From Piscinibacterium candidicorallinum (GTDB lineage Bacteria; Pseudomonadota; Gammaproteobacteria; Burkholderiales; Burkholderiaceae_C), in the NCBI RefSeq assembly GCF_047549485.1, contig NZ_CP180191.1:3410001-3474000 (forward strand): DNA of 64,000 nucleotides. Reading direction: 5' to 3'. The stretch's first letter is position 1. Every line of letters starts with the position of its first letter. The position numbers were made by a program, and so were the translations under genes. Below the pieces are notes generated by a model that worked only from the letters and a program-made list of their open reading frames with translations, searched no databases and was not told the origin of the DNA. Shown in pieces: positions 54,031-62,134 of the stretch.

Positions 54031-54633
54031 TCAGGCGAATTCGGCTGCGCGACAGCTGCGCATCAACCGCTCGAAGCCGCGGCGGGCGCGCTCTACTGCG
54101 CCGGGCTGCTTCATGAATCGGGCGTCGTGATGCAGGGCCAAAATCAGGCCGTGCATTTCAAAGACGAGTTGTTTCGGATCGGTGTCATCGGCCAGGTGGC
54201 CCATCTCCACAGCCTGTGCGGCGGCCTTGGTCAGAGCCAGCTGCCAGGTGCGGATCATTTCGAAGAGCTCGTCGCGCACGGGGCCAGTACGCTCGTCGAA
54301 CTCGACGGCGCCGCTGATGTAGATGCAGCCGGCGTCGATTTCATGCGTCACGCGCACCACCCAGTTCTCGAACAGGCGCGTCAGACGGGGCAGACCGCGC
54401 TTTTCCTCACGGATGGCCGGCATGAAGACCTCGTCCTCGAAGCGACGGTGGTACTCACGCACCACTTCGATCTGCAGGTCCTCGCGCGAGCCGAAGTGTG
54501 CAAACACGCCGCTCTTGCTCATCTGCATGCGGTCGGCCAGCAGGCCGATCGTCAGACCCTCCAGACCATCGCGGCTGGCCAGCTGCAGTGCAGCTTCCAG
54601 AATCGCGGCCTTGGTTTGTTCGCCTTTGCGCAT
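54031..54633 (-). CDS. TetR-family regulator of the fatty-acid cluster
   Basis: 200 residues. The N-terminal HTH reads TKAAILEAALQLASRDGLEGLTIGLLADRMQMSKSGVFAHFGSREDLQ, and the C-terminal ligand domain is helical (FENWVVRVTHEIDAGCIYISGAVEFDERTG, as in TetR_C_6-type domains). The start at 54633 is preferred by family N-terminus. It is the promoter-proximal gene of the fad run, and a GAACG-GT-CGTTC palindrome at 54687-54698 lies upstream. It probably represses the fad genes until an acyl-CoA binds. Confidence 0.88.
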   Translation of the reverse strand: MRKGEQTKAAILEAALQLASRDGLEGLTIGLLADRMQMSKSGVFAHFGSREDLQIEVVREYHRRFEDEVFMPAIREEKRGLPRLTRLFENWVVRVTHEIDAGCIYISGAVEFDERTGPVRDELFEMIRTWQLALTKAAAQAVEMGHLADDTDPKQLVFEMHGLILALHHDARFMKQPGAVERARRGFERLMRSCRAAEFA

Positions 54634-54684
54634 GGTGTCTGAGGGGCTCGGTGAGCGGTGGAAGGGCGAGACGCCCAAAAAATT

Positions 54685-54700
54685 ACGAACGGTCGTTCTA
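54685..54700. promoter_or_regulatory. Candidate TetR operator
   Basis: Inverted repeat GAACG (54687-54691), spacer GT, CGTTC (54694-54698), lying between the TetR gene and the divergent 507-residue gene. The form is typical of TetR-family fatty-acid repressor sites. It could control both directions. Confidence 0.6.
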
Positions 54701-54845
54701 TTCTATGCACGACGTTTTGCTTCACCGAAGGTAAAAAGCGCGCTTTAGGGTGAGGCTTCTATTGGTGCGCCGCAGCAGCCATGCGGTGTCACACGGGCTT
54801 CATCCTCAACAAGGCTCGGACCGAAAAGAGTCCCCGGAGACTGCC

Positions 54846-56369
54846 TTGGCCCACGCACCACGCACCGCCACAGCGCCCGCCACCCCTGCGATCGGTGGCA
54901 TCCAATTTCCCACCGGCGCAGACGGCCAGCGCTCCAGCAGCGCCACCGGCAAAGCGATCTTCGGCGCGGCGCTGGCCGTGCTCGATGCACCCGCCGCCGC
55001 CTCGCTGCAAGCCGAACGCAACTGGCGCAAGCGCTACGCGCAGCACCTGCACCACCTCACCGCGGCCATGCTGGCGCAGCCCGAACAGACGGCCGCCGCC
55101 GCGCAAGCCGGACTGGACGCCACGCATGCCGCCTTTGTGTTCAGCCGCGACGGCGCCGAGCGCCCGCTGGCGCAGGCCATGGCGCAGCCGAGCTCGGCGC
55201 TCAAGACCAGCGAGATCCCGGGCCGCGCCGCGCCCGCGGGCTGGACGGTGCCGTACCGCGGCCAGTCACTGTCCGGCGACGCCCTTCGCCGCCAGATTGA
55301 CGACTGGCTCGCGCGCGAGCTGCTCGAACCCGGCGCCGCCGCCGCACTGCACCGCGCCAGCGGCGAACCGGGCTGGTTCGACCTGCGCGACCGCAGCATC
55401 GCCCTGCTGGGCGCGGGCGCCGAGGCCGGCCCGCTGCGCTGGCTTACGGCCTGGGGCGCGCGCGTGGCCGCCATCGACCTGCCGCGTGAGGCGATCTTCA
55501 CCCGCATTCGCAGTCTGGCCGAGCAGGGTGCAGGCACGGTGCTCGCGCCGCAGGCTGCCGAGGGCGCCGTACCCGGCGCAGACCTGCTGGCCGACACGCC
55601 CGAGCTGGCCGCGTGGCTCTGCGAGGTGTTTGCGCCACCGTCAGGCGAACTGGACCTGCTCGCCCTAGCCTATGCCGACGGCGAGCGTCACGCCCGTGTG
55701 GCGGTGGCGATGGACGCGCTGATCGCCGCCGTGCAGGTGCGGCACCCCAAGGCCGGCGTCGGCTTTCTGGCCACGCCGACCGACAGCTTTGCCGTGCCGC
55801 CGGAGGTGGCGGCTGCCGGGCGCGCACGCTGGGCGGCGCGCGGCGTCGGCGCCCGGCTGGCCCACGCCCTGTCTGCCGGGCAGGCCTTTGCACCGAACCT
55901 GACGGAATCGATCGACGTGGCAGGTCAGGCCTGGAGCATCACGGAGTGCAGCGTGCTGCAGCAGGGCCCCAACTACGCCCTGGCCAAGCGCCTGCAGCAT
56001 TGGCGTGCCCTGGCCAGCGCGGCGGCTGGCCGGGCGGTGTCCATCAACGTGGCGCCCAGCACCAACACCTGGTCCGTGGTGAAGAACCGGCTGCTCGCGG
56101 CCGGGTTTGCGGGTGCAGACCTCTTCGGTGTGGAAGTCTTCGAGCCGGAGACCACCAACGCGCTGATGGCCGCGCTCTGGGTGCATGACCTGCGCACCCG
56201 GAGCGCGCCGAGCGCGGCAGCGGCCCGACCGGCCGTGGGTGCAGCACACCCGCTCGCACTGCTGTCGCACCAGAGCTTCCACGGCGGCCTTTGGCGGCTG
56301 CCCTACGTACCGGCGAGCGCGCTCGCCGTGGCGGCGCTGGCCGGGCTGGCACGGGGCAGAAAACATTAA
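54846..56369 (+). CDS. Unrecognised 507-residue protein with a nucleotide-binding-like motif
   Basis: No family is recognised. A TTG start at 54846 is preferred (GGAG 6 nt upstream, ALAHAPRTATAP); a GTG at 54750 would add 32 residues without a clear ribosome site. The glycine-rich stretch SIALLGAGAEAGPLRWLTAWGARVAAIDLPRE near residue 185 resembles a Rossmann nucleotide-binding loop. Later segments such as ECSVLQQGPNYALAKRLQHWRALASAAAG and INVAPSTNTWSVVKNRLLAAGFAG look conserved. No signal peptide is seen; a hydrophobic C-terminus (ASALAVAALAGLARG) is present. It is divergent from the TetR gene and may be in its regulon. Confidence 0.6.
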   Translation: MAHAPRTATAPATPAIGGIQFPTGADGQRSSSATGKAIFGAALAVLDAPAAASLQAERNWRKRYAQHLHHLTAAMLAQPEQTAAAAQAGLDATHAAFVFSRDGAERPLAQAMAQPSSALKTSEIPGRAAPAGWTVPYRGQSLSGDALRRQIDDWLARELLEPGAAAALHRASGEPGWFDLRDRSIALLGAGAEAGPLRWLTAWGARVAAIDLPREAIFTRIRSLAEQGAGTVLAPQAAEGAVPGADLLADTPELAAWLCEVFAPPSGELDLLALAYADGERHARVAVAMDALIAAVQVRHPKAGVGFLATPTDSFAVPPEVAAAGRARWAARGVGARLAHALSAGQAFAPNLTESIDVAGQAWSITECSVLQQGPNYALAKRLQHWRALASAAAGRAVSINVAPSTNTWSVVKNRLLAAGFAGADLFGVEVFEPETTNALMAALWVHDLRTRSAPSAAAARPAVGAAHPLALLSHQSFHGGLWRLPYVPASALAVAALAGLARGRKH

Positions 56370-56370
56370 T

Positions 56371-56492
56371 CATTTTCGGCCACGAATAGCCGAAACGGTA
56401 CACAACTGGCTTTCCTCTTGCAGAGTGCGGATCGCCGGCCGTTGGTGCTGCAGAAGTAGGCCGAAAAAATCCGTTTTCGGACACAGTTAAGC
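56371..56492. repeat. AT-rich intergenic element, copy 3
   Basis: Landmarks: ATTTTCGGCCACGAATAGCC, CACAACTGGCTTTCCTCTTG, GTGCGG, TAGGCCGAAAAAAT, TTTTCGGACACAGTTAAGC. It lies between two convergent genes, immediately before the mscL terminator. Confidence 0.6.
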
Positions 56493-56493
56493 A

Positions 56494-56517
56494 AAAGAGC
56501 CGGTTTCCCGGCTCTTT
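56494..56517. terminator. Terminator between the 507-residue gene and mscL
   Basis: Ten-base stem AAAGAGCCGG (56494-56503) with CCGGCTCTTT-type complement (56508-56517), loop TTTC. A/T runs on both sides make it usable in both directions. Confidence 0.85.
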
Positions 56518-56557
56518 GTCGTGCACTGCAACAGTGCCGCCGCGCGTCAGTGCTGCA

Positions 56558-57004
56558 TCACTTCTTGAGCGAATCGCGGATCTCGCGCAGCAGCAGCACG
56601 TCTTCGGGCGTCGCAGGCGGCGGCGCAGAGGGATCAATGCTGAGGTTGCCCTTGGCCTTGTTGAAGGCCTTGACCATCCAGAAGATCACGAAGGCCAGGA
56701 TCACGAAGTTGATCAGGATCGTGATGAAACTTCCCCAGGCGAAGATCGGCACGCCCGCCTTGCTCAAGGCGTCGTAGGTCAGCGCCACAGCCTTGCCGTC
56801 CTTGTCCACGGCCTCGCCGAGCAGGATGAACTTGTTTGTGAAGTCTGCCTTGCCGCCCATGATCAGGCTGACGATCGGCATGATGATGTCCTTCACCAGC
56901 GAATCGACGATCTTGCCGAAGGCGCCGCCAATGATGACGCCCACCGCGAGATCGACCACATTGCCCTTGAGGGCGAAATCGCGAAACTCCTTCACCATGC
57001 CCAT
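56558..57004 (-). CDS. mscL: Large-conductance mechanosensitive channel
   Basis: 148-residue inner-membrane channel that opens under hypo-osmotic shock. TM1 is VVDLAVGVIIGGAFGKIVDSLVKDIIMP near residues 15-42, the periplasmic loop follows, TM2 is FITILINFVILAFVIFWMVK, and the cytoplasmic helix ends LLLREIRDSLKK. The start at 57004 has GGAGG 7 nt upstream. It is monocistronic, with a terminator after it. Complete and typical. Confidence 0.95.
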   Translation of the reverse strand: MGMVKEFRDFALKGNVVDLAVGVIIGGAFGKIVDSLVKDIIMPIVSLIMGGKADFTNKFILLGEAVDKDGKAVALTYDALSKAGVPIFAWGSFITILINFVILAFVIFWMVKAFNKAKGNLSIDPSAPPPATPEDVLLLREIRDSLKK

Positions 57005-57306
57005 GGCCTGTCCTCCGTTGCTGTTTGATTGACCTTCGGCGAGGCGGAACGCGAGTGGACGGCGTTGCACCTGGCGCAGCGAGCGTAGCGCCGGTGCGCC
57101 CGTTCGCCGCAGTGCGAATTGATAACGATTGCAATCACCCGGTCGACCGCCTGCGCAGCATCACACATTTTGCAGTTGCTGCGGGGCGATCGGCGCGAAC
57201 CTCGCTCGCCTGAACGCGAAGCGATGGCTGGCCCTCGCCCTCCGGCAAGACAGCCGCCGCGTCGGCAAGCCGCACCTGCCGCCGGGAGCGGAAAAGGTGC
57301 TTCCAT

Positions 57307-57312
57307 TACAAT
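57307..57312 (+). promoter_or_regulatory. Candidate -10 element upstream of petA
   Basis: TACAAT 52 nt before the petA start, in the 293-nt gap after mscL. No good -35 hexamer at the right distance was seen, so this is a weak suggestion. Confidence 0.3.
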
Positions 57313-57364
57313 CTTCGATTGCTGGAGTGGATCACTCCGCTCATCCAAAACACAGGGAAACCCT

Positions 57365-58012
57365 ATGAGCGACGCTGTTGATAGCGCTGCGGCCGTCCCG
57401 GCTGGCGCTGCCGAAGTCGACACCTCCAAACGCAATGCGCTGATCGCCACCGGTGTGGTGGGTGGTCTGGGCGTGTGCGGTGTAGCGGTGCCGTTTGTCT
57501 CCACCTTCGCCCCTTCGGAGCGCGCCCGCGCAGCCGGCGGCCCCGTGGAAGTGGACATCAGCGCGCTGCGCCCGGGCGAAATGCAGCTCACAGAATGGCG
57601 CGGCAACCCGGTCTGGATCCTCAAGCGCACACCGGAAATGATGCAGTCGCTCGCCAAGACGGAAGGCGAGGTGGCTGACCCCAAGAGCGAGCGCTTCTAT
57701 CAGTTGCCCACGCCGGACTACGCCGCCAACCAGCATCGCTCGCGCGAAGACAAGAAGGACGTGCTGATTGCCGTGGGCATCTGCTCGCACCTGGGCTGCT
57801 CGCCCTCGCGCAAATTCGAGCCGGGTGATCCTTCCGTGCCCGCCACCAATTGGCAGGGTGGCTTCCTGTGCCCGTGCCATGGCTCCACGTTCGACCTTGC
57901 TGGCCGGGTCTACAAGAACAAGCCGGCTCCGGTGAATCTGGATGTGCCGCGTCATATGTATCTGTCCGACACGAAGATCGTGATCGGTCGCGACGAGAAG
58001 GGTGAGGCTTGA
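57365..58012 (+). CDS. petA: Ubiquinol-cytochrome c reductase iron-sulfur subunit (Rieske)
   Basis: 215-residue subunit of the bc1 complex. Its N-terminal membrane anchor is near residues 25-45 (NALIATGVVGGLGVCGVAVPFV). The Rieske [2Fe-2S] box is CSHLGCSPS (near 140) and CPCHGSTFD (near 170), with two Cys and two His ligands. The start at 57365 has AGGGA upstream. It is the first gene of petABC, with petB starting 2 nt later. The extended insert between the two cluster boxes is normal for proteobacteria. Confidence 0.95.
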   Translation: MSDAVDSAAAVPAGAAEVDTSKRNALIATGVVGGLGVCGVAVPFVSTFAPSERARAAGGPVEVDISALRPGEMQLTEWRGNPVWILKRTPEMMQSLAKTEGEVADPKSERFYQLPTPDYAANQHRSREDKKDVLIAVGICSHLGCSPSRKFEPGDPSVPATNWQGGFLCPCHGSTFDLAGRVYKNKPAPVNLDVPRHMYLSDTKIVIGRDEKGEA

Positions 58013-58014
58013 TC

Positions 58015-59511
58015 ATGGCAACCTGGAAAGAAGCGCCGGCCAACGCCAGCCTGCAGGAAAAGGCCCTGACCTGGGTCGACAACCGCTTCCCGCTCTCCAA
58101 GCTGTACAAGGAGCATCTCTCCGAGTACTACGCGCCGAAGAACTTCAATTTCTGGTACTTCTTCGGCTCGCTCGCCCTGCTGGTTCTGGTGATCCAGATC
58201 GTCTCGGGCATCTTCCTGGTGATGCACTACAAGCCGGACGCCTCGCTGAACAGCTCGGGCATCCCGGTGGCCTTCGCCAGCGTCGAATACATCATGCGCG
58301 ACGTACCCTGGGGCTGGCTGGTGCGCTACATCCACTCCACCGGCGCCTCGATGTTCTTCGTCGTGGTCTACATGCACATGTTCCGCGGCCTGATCTACGG
58401 CAGCTACCGCAAGCCGCGCGAGCTGATCTGGATCTTCGGCTGCGCCATCTTCCTGTGCCTGATGGCCGAAGCCTTCATGGGCTACTTGCTGCCCTGGGGC
58501 CAGATGTCCTACTGGGGCGCACAGGTGATCGTGAACCTGTTCTCGGCCATCCCGATCATCGGCCAGGACCTGTCGATCTTCATCCGCGGCGACTTCGTGG
58601 TGTCTGACGCCACCCTGAACCGATTCTTCAGCCTGCACGTGATCGCCATCCCGCTGGTGCTGCTGGGTCTGGTGGCGGCGCACATCATCGCGCTGCACGA
58701 AGTCGGCTCGAACAACCCGGACGGCGTCGAGATCAAGAAGGACATCAATCCGGAAACCGGTCGCCCGCGCGACGGCATCCCCTTCCACCCCTATTACACG
58801 GTGCATGACATCCTGGGCGTGGCCGTGTTCCTGATCATCTTCTCGGCGATCGTGTTCTTCGCACCCGAAATGGGCGGTCTGTTCCTGGAGTGGAACAACT
58901 TCATCCCGGCCGACCCGCTGACCACGCCGGCGCACATCGCCCCGGTCTGGTATTTCACGCCCTTCTACTCGATGCTGCGCGCCACGACCTCGGCGTTCAT
59001 GCCGGTGCTGTGGGTGTTCCTAGCGTTCTGCACCTGGCTGGCCTGGACCCGCTCGAACCTGCCCAAGATCGTGAAGCTCGGATTTGCCGGTCTCACCGCC
59101 CTGATGTTCTTTGCCTTCGGCGTGCCGGGGATCGTGATCAACATGCTCGGCGGCGACGCCAGCAAGATGGGCATGCTCGGCATGATCCTGCTGGGCATCG
59201 ACGCCAAGTTCTGGGGCGTGGTCGTGATGGGCGCCTCCGTCATGATCTTCTTCGCCCTGCCCTGGCTGGACTGCTCGCCGGTCAAGTCGATCCGCTACCG
59301 CCCGACCTGGCAGAAGTATCTCTACGGCGCCTTCGTCGTGTGGTTCCTGATCCTCGCGGTGTGCGGCCTGCTGCCCCCGCAGGACTTCCGCAACCTGCTC
59401 TCGGCCGTCGGCACCCTCTTCTACTTCGGCTTCTTCCTGCTGATGCCCTGGTGGAGCGAGATGGGCGAATTCAAGCCCGTGCCGTCCCGCGTGACCTTCG
59501 CAGCCCACTGA
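58015..59511 (+). CDS. petB: Ubiquinol-cytochrome c reductase cytochrome b
   Basis: 498-residue, eight-helix integral membrane subunit with two haem b groups and the quinol oxidation and reduction sites. Haem-ligand histidines fall in RYIHSTGASMFFVVVYMHMFRG and, in helix D, FFSLHVIAIPLVLLGLVAAHII. The Qo-site PEWY-type loop is represented by APVWYFTPFYSMLRA. The ATG at 58015 with GGTGAGG upstream is chosen. It lies between petA and petC in one operon; petC starts 32 nt later. Confidence 0.95.
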   Translation: MATWKEAPANASLQEKALTWVDNRFPLSKLYKEHLSEYYAPKNFNFWYFFGSLALLVLVIQIVSGIFLVMHYKPDASLNSSGIPVAFASVEYIMRDVPWGWLVRYIHSTGASMFFVVVYMHMFRGLIYGSYRKPRELIWIFGCAIFLCLMAEAFMGYLLPWGQMSYWGAQVIVNLFSAIPIIGQDLSIFIRGDFVVSDATLNRFFSLHVIAIPLVLLGLVAAHIIALHEVGSNNPDGVEIKKDINPETGRPRDGIPFHPYYTVHDILGVAVFLIIFSAIVFFAPEMGGLFLEWNNFIPADPLTTPAHIAPVWYFTPFYSMLRATTSAFMPVLWVFLAFCTWLAWTRSNLPKIVKLGFAGLTALMFFAFGVPGIVINMLGGDASKMGMLGMILLGIDAKFWGVVVMGASVMIFFALPWLDCSPVKSIRYRPTWQKYLYGAFVVWFLILAVCGLLPPQDFRNLLSAVGTLFYFGFFLLMPWWSEMGEFKPVPSRVTFAAH

Positions 59512-59542
59512 GCACCGACCAGGCCCTGGGAGTCTGACAAGA

Positions 59543-60394
59543 ATGAAAAAACTGTTGATGATCCTCGCCCTGGCAGCTGCCCCGCTGCTGGGCCACGCGG
59601 CCGGTTCCGGCTTCCCGCTGGATGCCGCACCGAATCGCTCCACCGATCTGGCTGCACTCCAGAACGGCGCCAAGCTGTTCGTGAACTACTGCCTGAACTG
59701 CCATAGCGCCAGCATGATGCGCTACAACCGTCTGCGCGACATCGGCCTGACCGAGGAGCAGATCAAGCAGAGCCTGCTGTTCACCGCAGACAAGGTCGGC
59801 GAGCCGATGAAGATCGCGATGAACCCGAAGGACGCCAAGGAATGGTTCGGCAAGACGCCGCCGGATCTGTCCCTGATCACGCGCGCCAAGTCCTCGATCG
59901 CGCCGCCCTTCAAGGGCGAGGACTACGTCTACACCTTCCTGCGCACCTACTACCGCGACGCTGCGATCCCGCACGGCTGGAACAACCTGGTCTTGACCAA
60001 CGCCGCCATGCCGCACGTGTTCTGGGAGCGCCAGGGTCCCCGCGAACTGACCAAGGTCGAAATTCACCACGCCACCAACGACAAGGGCGAGCACAAGTGG
60101 GAACGTGTCACCACAACCTATGACGTGCGCGGCCAGAAGACCGTGGCCAAGGAAGAGATTCCGCCGATCGCCGGCCAATACCAGGCCTTGACCGTGAAGT
60201 GGGACGCCAAGGACCCGGCCGCGGCCGCCCAGTACGACAAGGACATGGCTGACCTCGTCGGCTTCCTGAAGTACATGTCTGACCCCAGCGCCAATCAACG
60301 CCAACGCCTCGGCGTGTGGGTGCTGCTGTTCCTGGGCATCTTCGCCGTGGTTGCCTGGTGGTTGAACAGCGTTTTCTGGCGCGATATCAAGTAA
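59543..60394 (+). CDS. petC: Ubiquinol-cytochrome c reductase cytochrome c1
   Basis: 283-residue subunit with a cleavable signal (KKLLMILALAAAPLLGHAAG), the haem c site CLNCHSASMMRYNRL near residue 52, the sixth-ligand Met region in the C-terminal half (WNNLVLTNAAMPHVFWE), and a C-terminal membrane anchor (VWVLLFLGIFAVVAWWLNSV). It passes electrons from the Rieske protein to a soluble carrier, for which the HiPIP at 9.8 kb is one candidate. It completes petABC and is followed by a hairpin before sspA. Confidence 0.95.
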   Translation: MKKLLMILALAAAPLLGHAAGSGFPLDAAPNRSTDLAALQNGAKLFVNYCLNCHSASMMRYNRLRDIGLTEEQIKQSLLFTADKVGEPMKIAMNPKDAKEWFGKTPPDLSLITRAKSSIAPPFKGEDYVYTFLRTYYRDAAIPHGWNNLVLTNAAMPHVFWERQGPRELTKVEIHHATNDKGEHKWERVTTTYDVRGQKTVAKEEIPPIAGQYQALTVKWDAKDPAAAAQYDKDMADLVGFLKYMSDPSANQRQRLGVWVLLFLGIFAVVAWWLNSVFWRDIK

Positions 60395-60412
60395 TTCCGC
60401 CCCGCGATTGAC

Positions 60413-60438
60413 AAAGGGTGAGCACTCGCTCACCCTTT
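60413..60438 (+). terminator. Hairpin between petC and sspA
   Basis: Perfect 11-bp stem AAAGGGTGAGC (60413-60423) with GCTCACCCTTT (60428-60438), loop ACTC. The following T-run is interrupted, so read-through into sspA is possible. Confidence 0.7.
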
Positions 60439-60461
60439 CACGTTTCTAGGAAACACAAGAA

Positions 60462-61070
60462 ATGATGATCCTGTACTCCGGCACGACCTGCCCTTTTTCC
60501 CAGCGCTGCCGTTTCGTGCTCTTTGAGAAGGGCATGGACTTCGAGATCCGCGACGTCGACCTCTTCAACAAGCCCGACGACATCAGCGTGATGAACCCGC
60601 TGGGCCAAGTGCCCATCCTGGTCGAGCGTGACCTGACGCTGTACGAGTCCAACATCATCAACGAGTACATCGACGAGCGCTTCCCGCACCCGCAGCTGAT
60701 GCCCGCGGACCCCGTGCAGCGTGCTCGCGTGCGCCTGGTGCTGCTCAATCTGGAGCGCGATCTCTTCATCCACGTCCAGACCCTGGAAAACCGCCAGGAG
60801 AAGAACGAGAAGGTGCGCGAGAAGGCCCGCAACGCCCTGCGCGATAACCTCACGCTCTTCGCACCGCAGTTCACCAAGACCAAGTTCATGCTGGGCGAGG
60901 ACTTCTCGATGGCCGATGTCGCCATCGCGCCGCTGCTGTGGCGCCTGACGCACTACGGCATCGAGCTGCCCAAGCAGGCTGCACCGATCATGAAGTACGC
61001 CGAGCGCATCTTCGCGCGCCCGGCCTACATCGAAGCGCTCACACCGTCCGAAAAGGTCATGCGCCGCTAA
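60462..61070 (+). CDS. sspA: Stringent starvation protein A
   Basis: 202-residue GST-fold protein that binds RNA polymerase and affects transcription in starvation. N-terminal thioredoxin-like part: MILYSGTTCPFSQRCRFVLFEKG, LGQVPILVERDLTLYESNIINEYIDE. C-terminal helical part: LGEDFSMADVAIAPLLWRLTHYGIELP. The order petC-sspA-sspB is conserved in many Betaproteobacteria. It lacks residues for glutathione catalysis in related proteins, which act as regulators. Confidence 0.94.
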   Translation: MMILYSGTTCPFSQRCRFVLFEKGMDFEIRDVDLFNKPDDISVMNPLGQVPILVERDLTLYESNIINEYIDERFPHPQLMPADPVQRARVRLVLLNLERDLFIHVQTLENRQEKNEKVREKARNALRDNLTLFAPQFTKTKFMLGEDFSMADVAIAPLLWRLTHYGIELPKQAAPIMKYAERIFARPAYIEALTPSEKVMRR

Positions 61071-61145
61071 GTCGCCGCTGCGCTGCATGGAACGCGCCGG
61101 CTGCCCGCCATTCACCGCAGCCGGCCAACCGAGCTCCAGTCCACA

Positions 61146-61691
61146 ATGGCCGAAACCAGCACCAAGCCCTACCTGATCCGTGCCATCCATGACTGGTGCA
61201 CGGACAACGGCTACACGCCCTATCTGGCGGTATCGGTCAACGAGCGCACGCAGGTGCCGCGCGAGTACGTGCGCAACGGCGAGATCGTGCTCAACGCAGG
61301 CGTGATGGCCACCAACCGCCTGAACCTGGGCAACGACTTCATCGAATTCGAAGCCCGCTTCAATGGCGTGGTACGCGCCGTCATGGTCCCGGTCGAGCAG
61401 GTCACGGCCATCTACGCCCGTGAAACCGGCCACGGCATGGCCTTCGACGTGGCCAAGCCGCTGGCCGAACCGGAAACCAGCCGCATCGAGCTGGCCGATC
61501 ATGCCGCGGGCGACTCCGACGAACAGACGCATCGCCACACCAGCGCCCGCTTGAGTCCGGTGCCCGCGGCTGGCTCTGCTCCCGGTCCGCAGCCTCTGCC
61601 CGCCCCGACCCCACGCGATGCCGCTACCGAAGGCGACGAACCACCGCCCAGCAGTCCCAAGGGCCGCCCGACGCTGACCCGCATAAAATAG
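61146..61691 (+). CDS. sspB: ClpXP protease specificity-enhancing factor
   Basis: 181-residue adaptor that delivers ssrA-tagged proteins to ClpXP. The N-terminal tag-binding domain covers 1-115 (KPYLIRAIHDWCTDNGYTPYL, INAGVMATNRLNLGN-like segment LNAGVMATNRLNLGNDFIEF). A long Pro/Ala/acidic linker follows, and the C-terminus KGRPTLTRIK corresponds to the ClpX-docking motif (GRPALRVVK in E. coli). It lies 75 nt after sspA and ends 7 nt before a tRNA gene. Confidence 0.93.
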   Translation: MAETSTKPYLIRAIHDWCTDNGYTPYLAVSVNERTQVPREYVRNGEIVLNAGVMATNRLNLGNDFIEFEARFNGVVRAVMVPVEQVTAIYARETGHGMAFDVAKPLAEPETSRIELADHAAGDSDEQTHRHTSARLSPVPAAGSAPGPQPLPAPTPRDAATEGDEPPPSSPKGRPTLTRIK

Positions 61692-61698
61692 ATACCTT

Positions 61699-61774
61699 GC
61701 CGCTTTAGCTCAGTTGGTAGAGCGCTTGACTTGTAATCATGAGGTCGTCCGTTCGATTCGGACAAGCGGCACCA
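61699..61774 (+). tRNA. tRNA-Thr (anticodon UGU)
   Basis: 76-nt cloverleaf. Acceptor GCCGCTT (61699-61705) pairs with AAGCGGC (61764-61770), D-arm GCTC/GAGC, anticodon TGT at 61732-61734 in loop CTTGTAA, T-arm GTCCG TTCGATT CGGAC, discriminator A, encoded CCA (61772-61774). The U-U opposition at 28/42 recurs in other tRNA-Thr(UGU) of this group as I recall. A TAAAAT -10-like hexamer is at 61684-61689. Confidence 0.97.
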
Positions 61775-61783
61775 AGTCTCTAG

Positions 61784-61825
61784 GCCCGTTAGCGCGTAAG
61801 TGAACGCTGACGGGCTTTGCTTTTG
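61784..61825 (+). terminator. Terminator of tRNA-Thr
   Basis: Stem GCCCGTTAGCG (61784-61794) with CGCTGACGGGC (61805-61815), one G-T pair, followed by TTTGCTTTTGC. Confidence 0.85.
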
Positions 61826-61997
61826 CAGGCGGCGGCGAGCCCTTTTTGGGTATTTAGCAGGCTGCGGTCCGCGATCCCGCGACCGACGAGCGGCGCCGGT
61901 CCGCGCCGCTCAGCATGTCGCATGCTTACATGCACTGGGTCAACCGCAGGTCGATCTCCACGCGGTCTCGCTACCGCCGCGACCCTTGGCTCGTCCA

Positions 61998-62118
61998 GTT
62001 GGCCGAATACAAATGAACTTGAGCCGAACAAAATCCGCTTTCCGCTTGTCCGCAGGATATCTTCAACGATTTTCTCTGTTCACTAATCGTGGCCGATTTT
62101 GTGATAATCTGGCTTGAA
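61998..62118. repeat. AT-rich intergenic element, copy 4
   Basis: Landmarks: AGTTGGCCGAATAC, GAGCCGAACAAAATCCGCTT, TTTCCGCTTGTCCGCAGG, ACTAATCGTGGCCGATTTTG. It shares the TTTCCGCTTGTCC core with the REP-like family. Confidence 0.6.
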
Positions 62119-62134
62119 CGGGTGGTCGACCCGA

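Larger units (their letters stand above)
61775..62134. other. 360-nt intergenic region after tRNA-Thr
   Basis: No gene is supported. It contains the tRNA terminator (61784-61825), about 170 nt with no recognisable feature, and AT-rich element copy 4 (61998-62118) just before the 3' end of the convergent TIGR02270 gene. tRNA 3' ends are frequent integration sites, but no att repeat was found in the window. Confidence 0.6.

Noticed and set aside
51827..54130. Long open frame on the plus strand (767 codons) opposite the acyl-CoA dehydrogenase
   Set aside because: Antisense frame over a gene with strong family motifs on the minus strand; its composition (His/Ala/Gly/Arg-rich, no domains) is that of a GC-rich shadow.
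57117..57140. GATAACGATTGCAATCA as a possible Fur box
   Set aside because: Only partial similarity to the 19-bp Fur consensus and the nearest downstream operon is petABC, not an iron-uptake gene.
61775..61998. Attachment-site repeat of the tRNA-Thr 3' end
   Set aside because: No second copy of the tRNA 3' sequence and no integrase gene were seen within the window.
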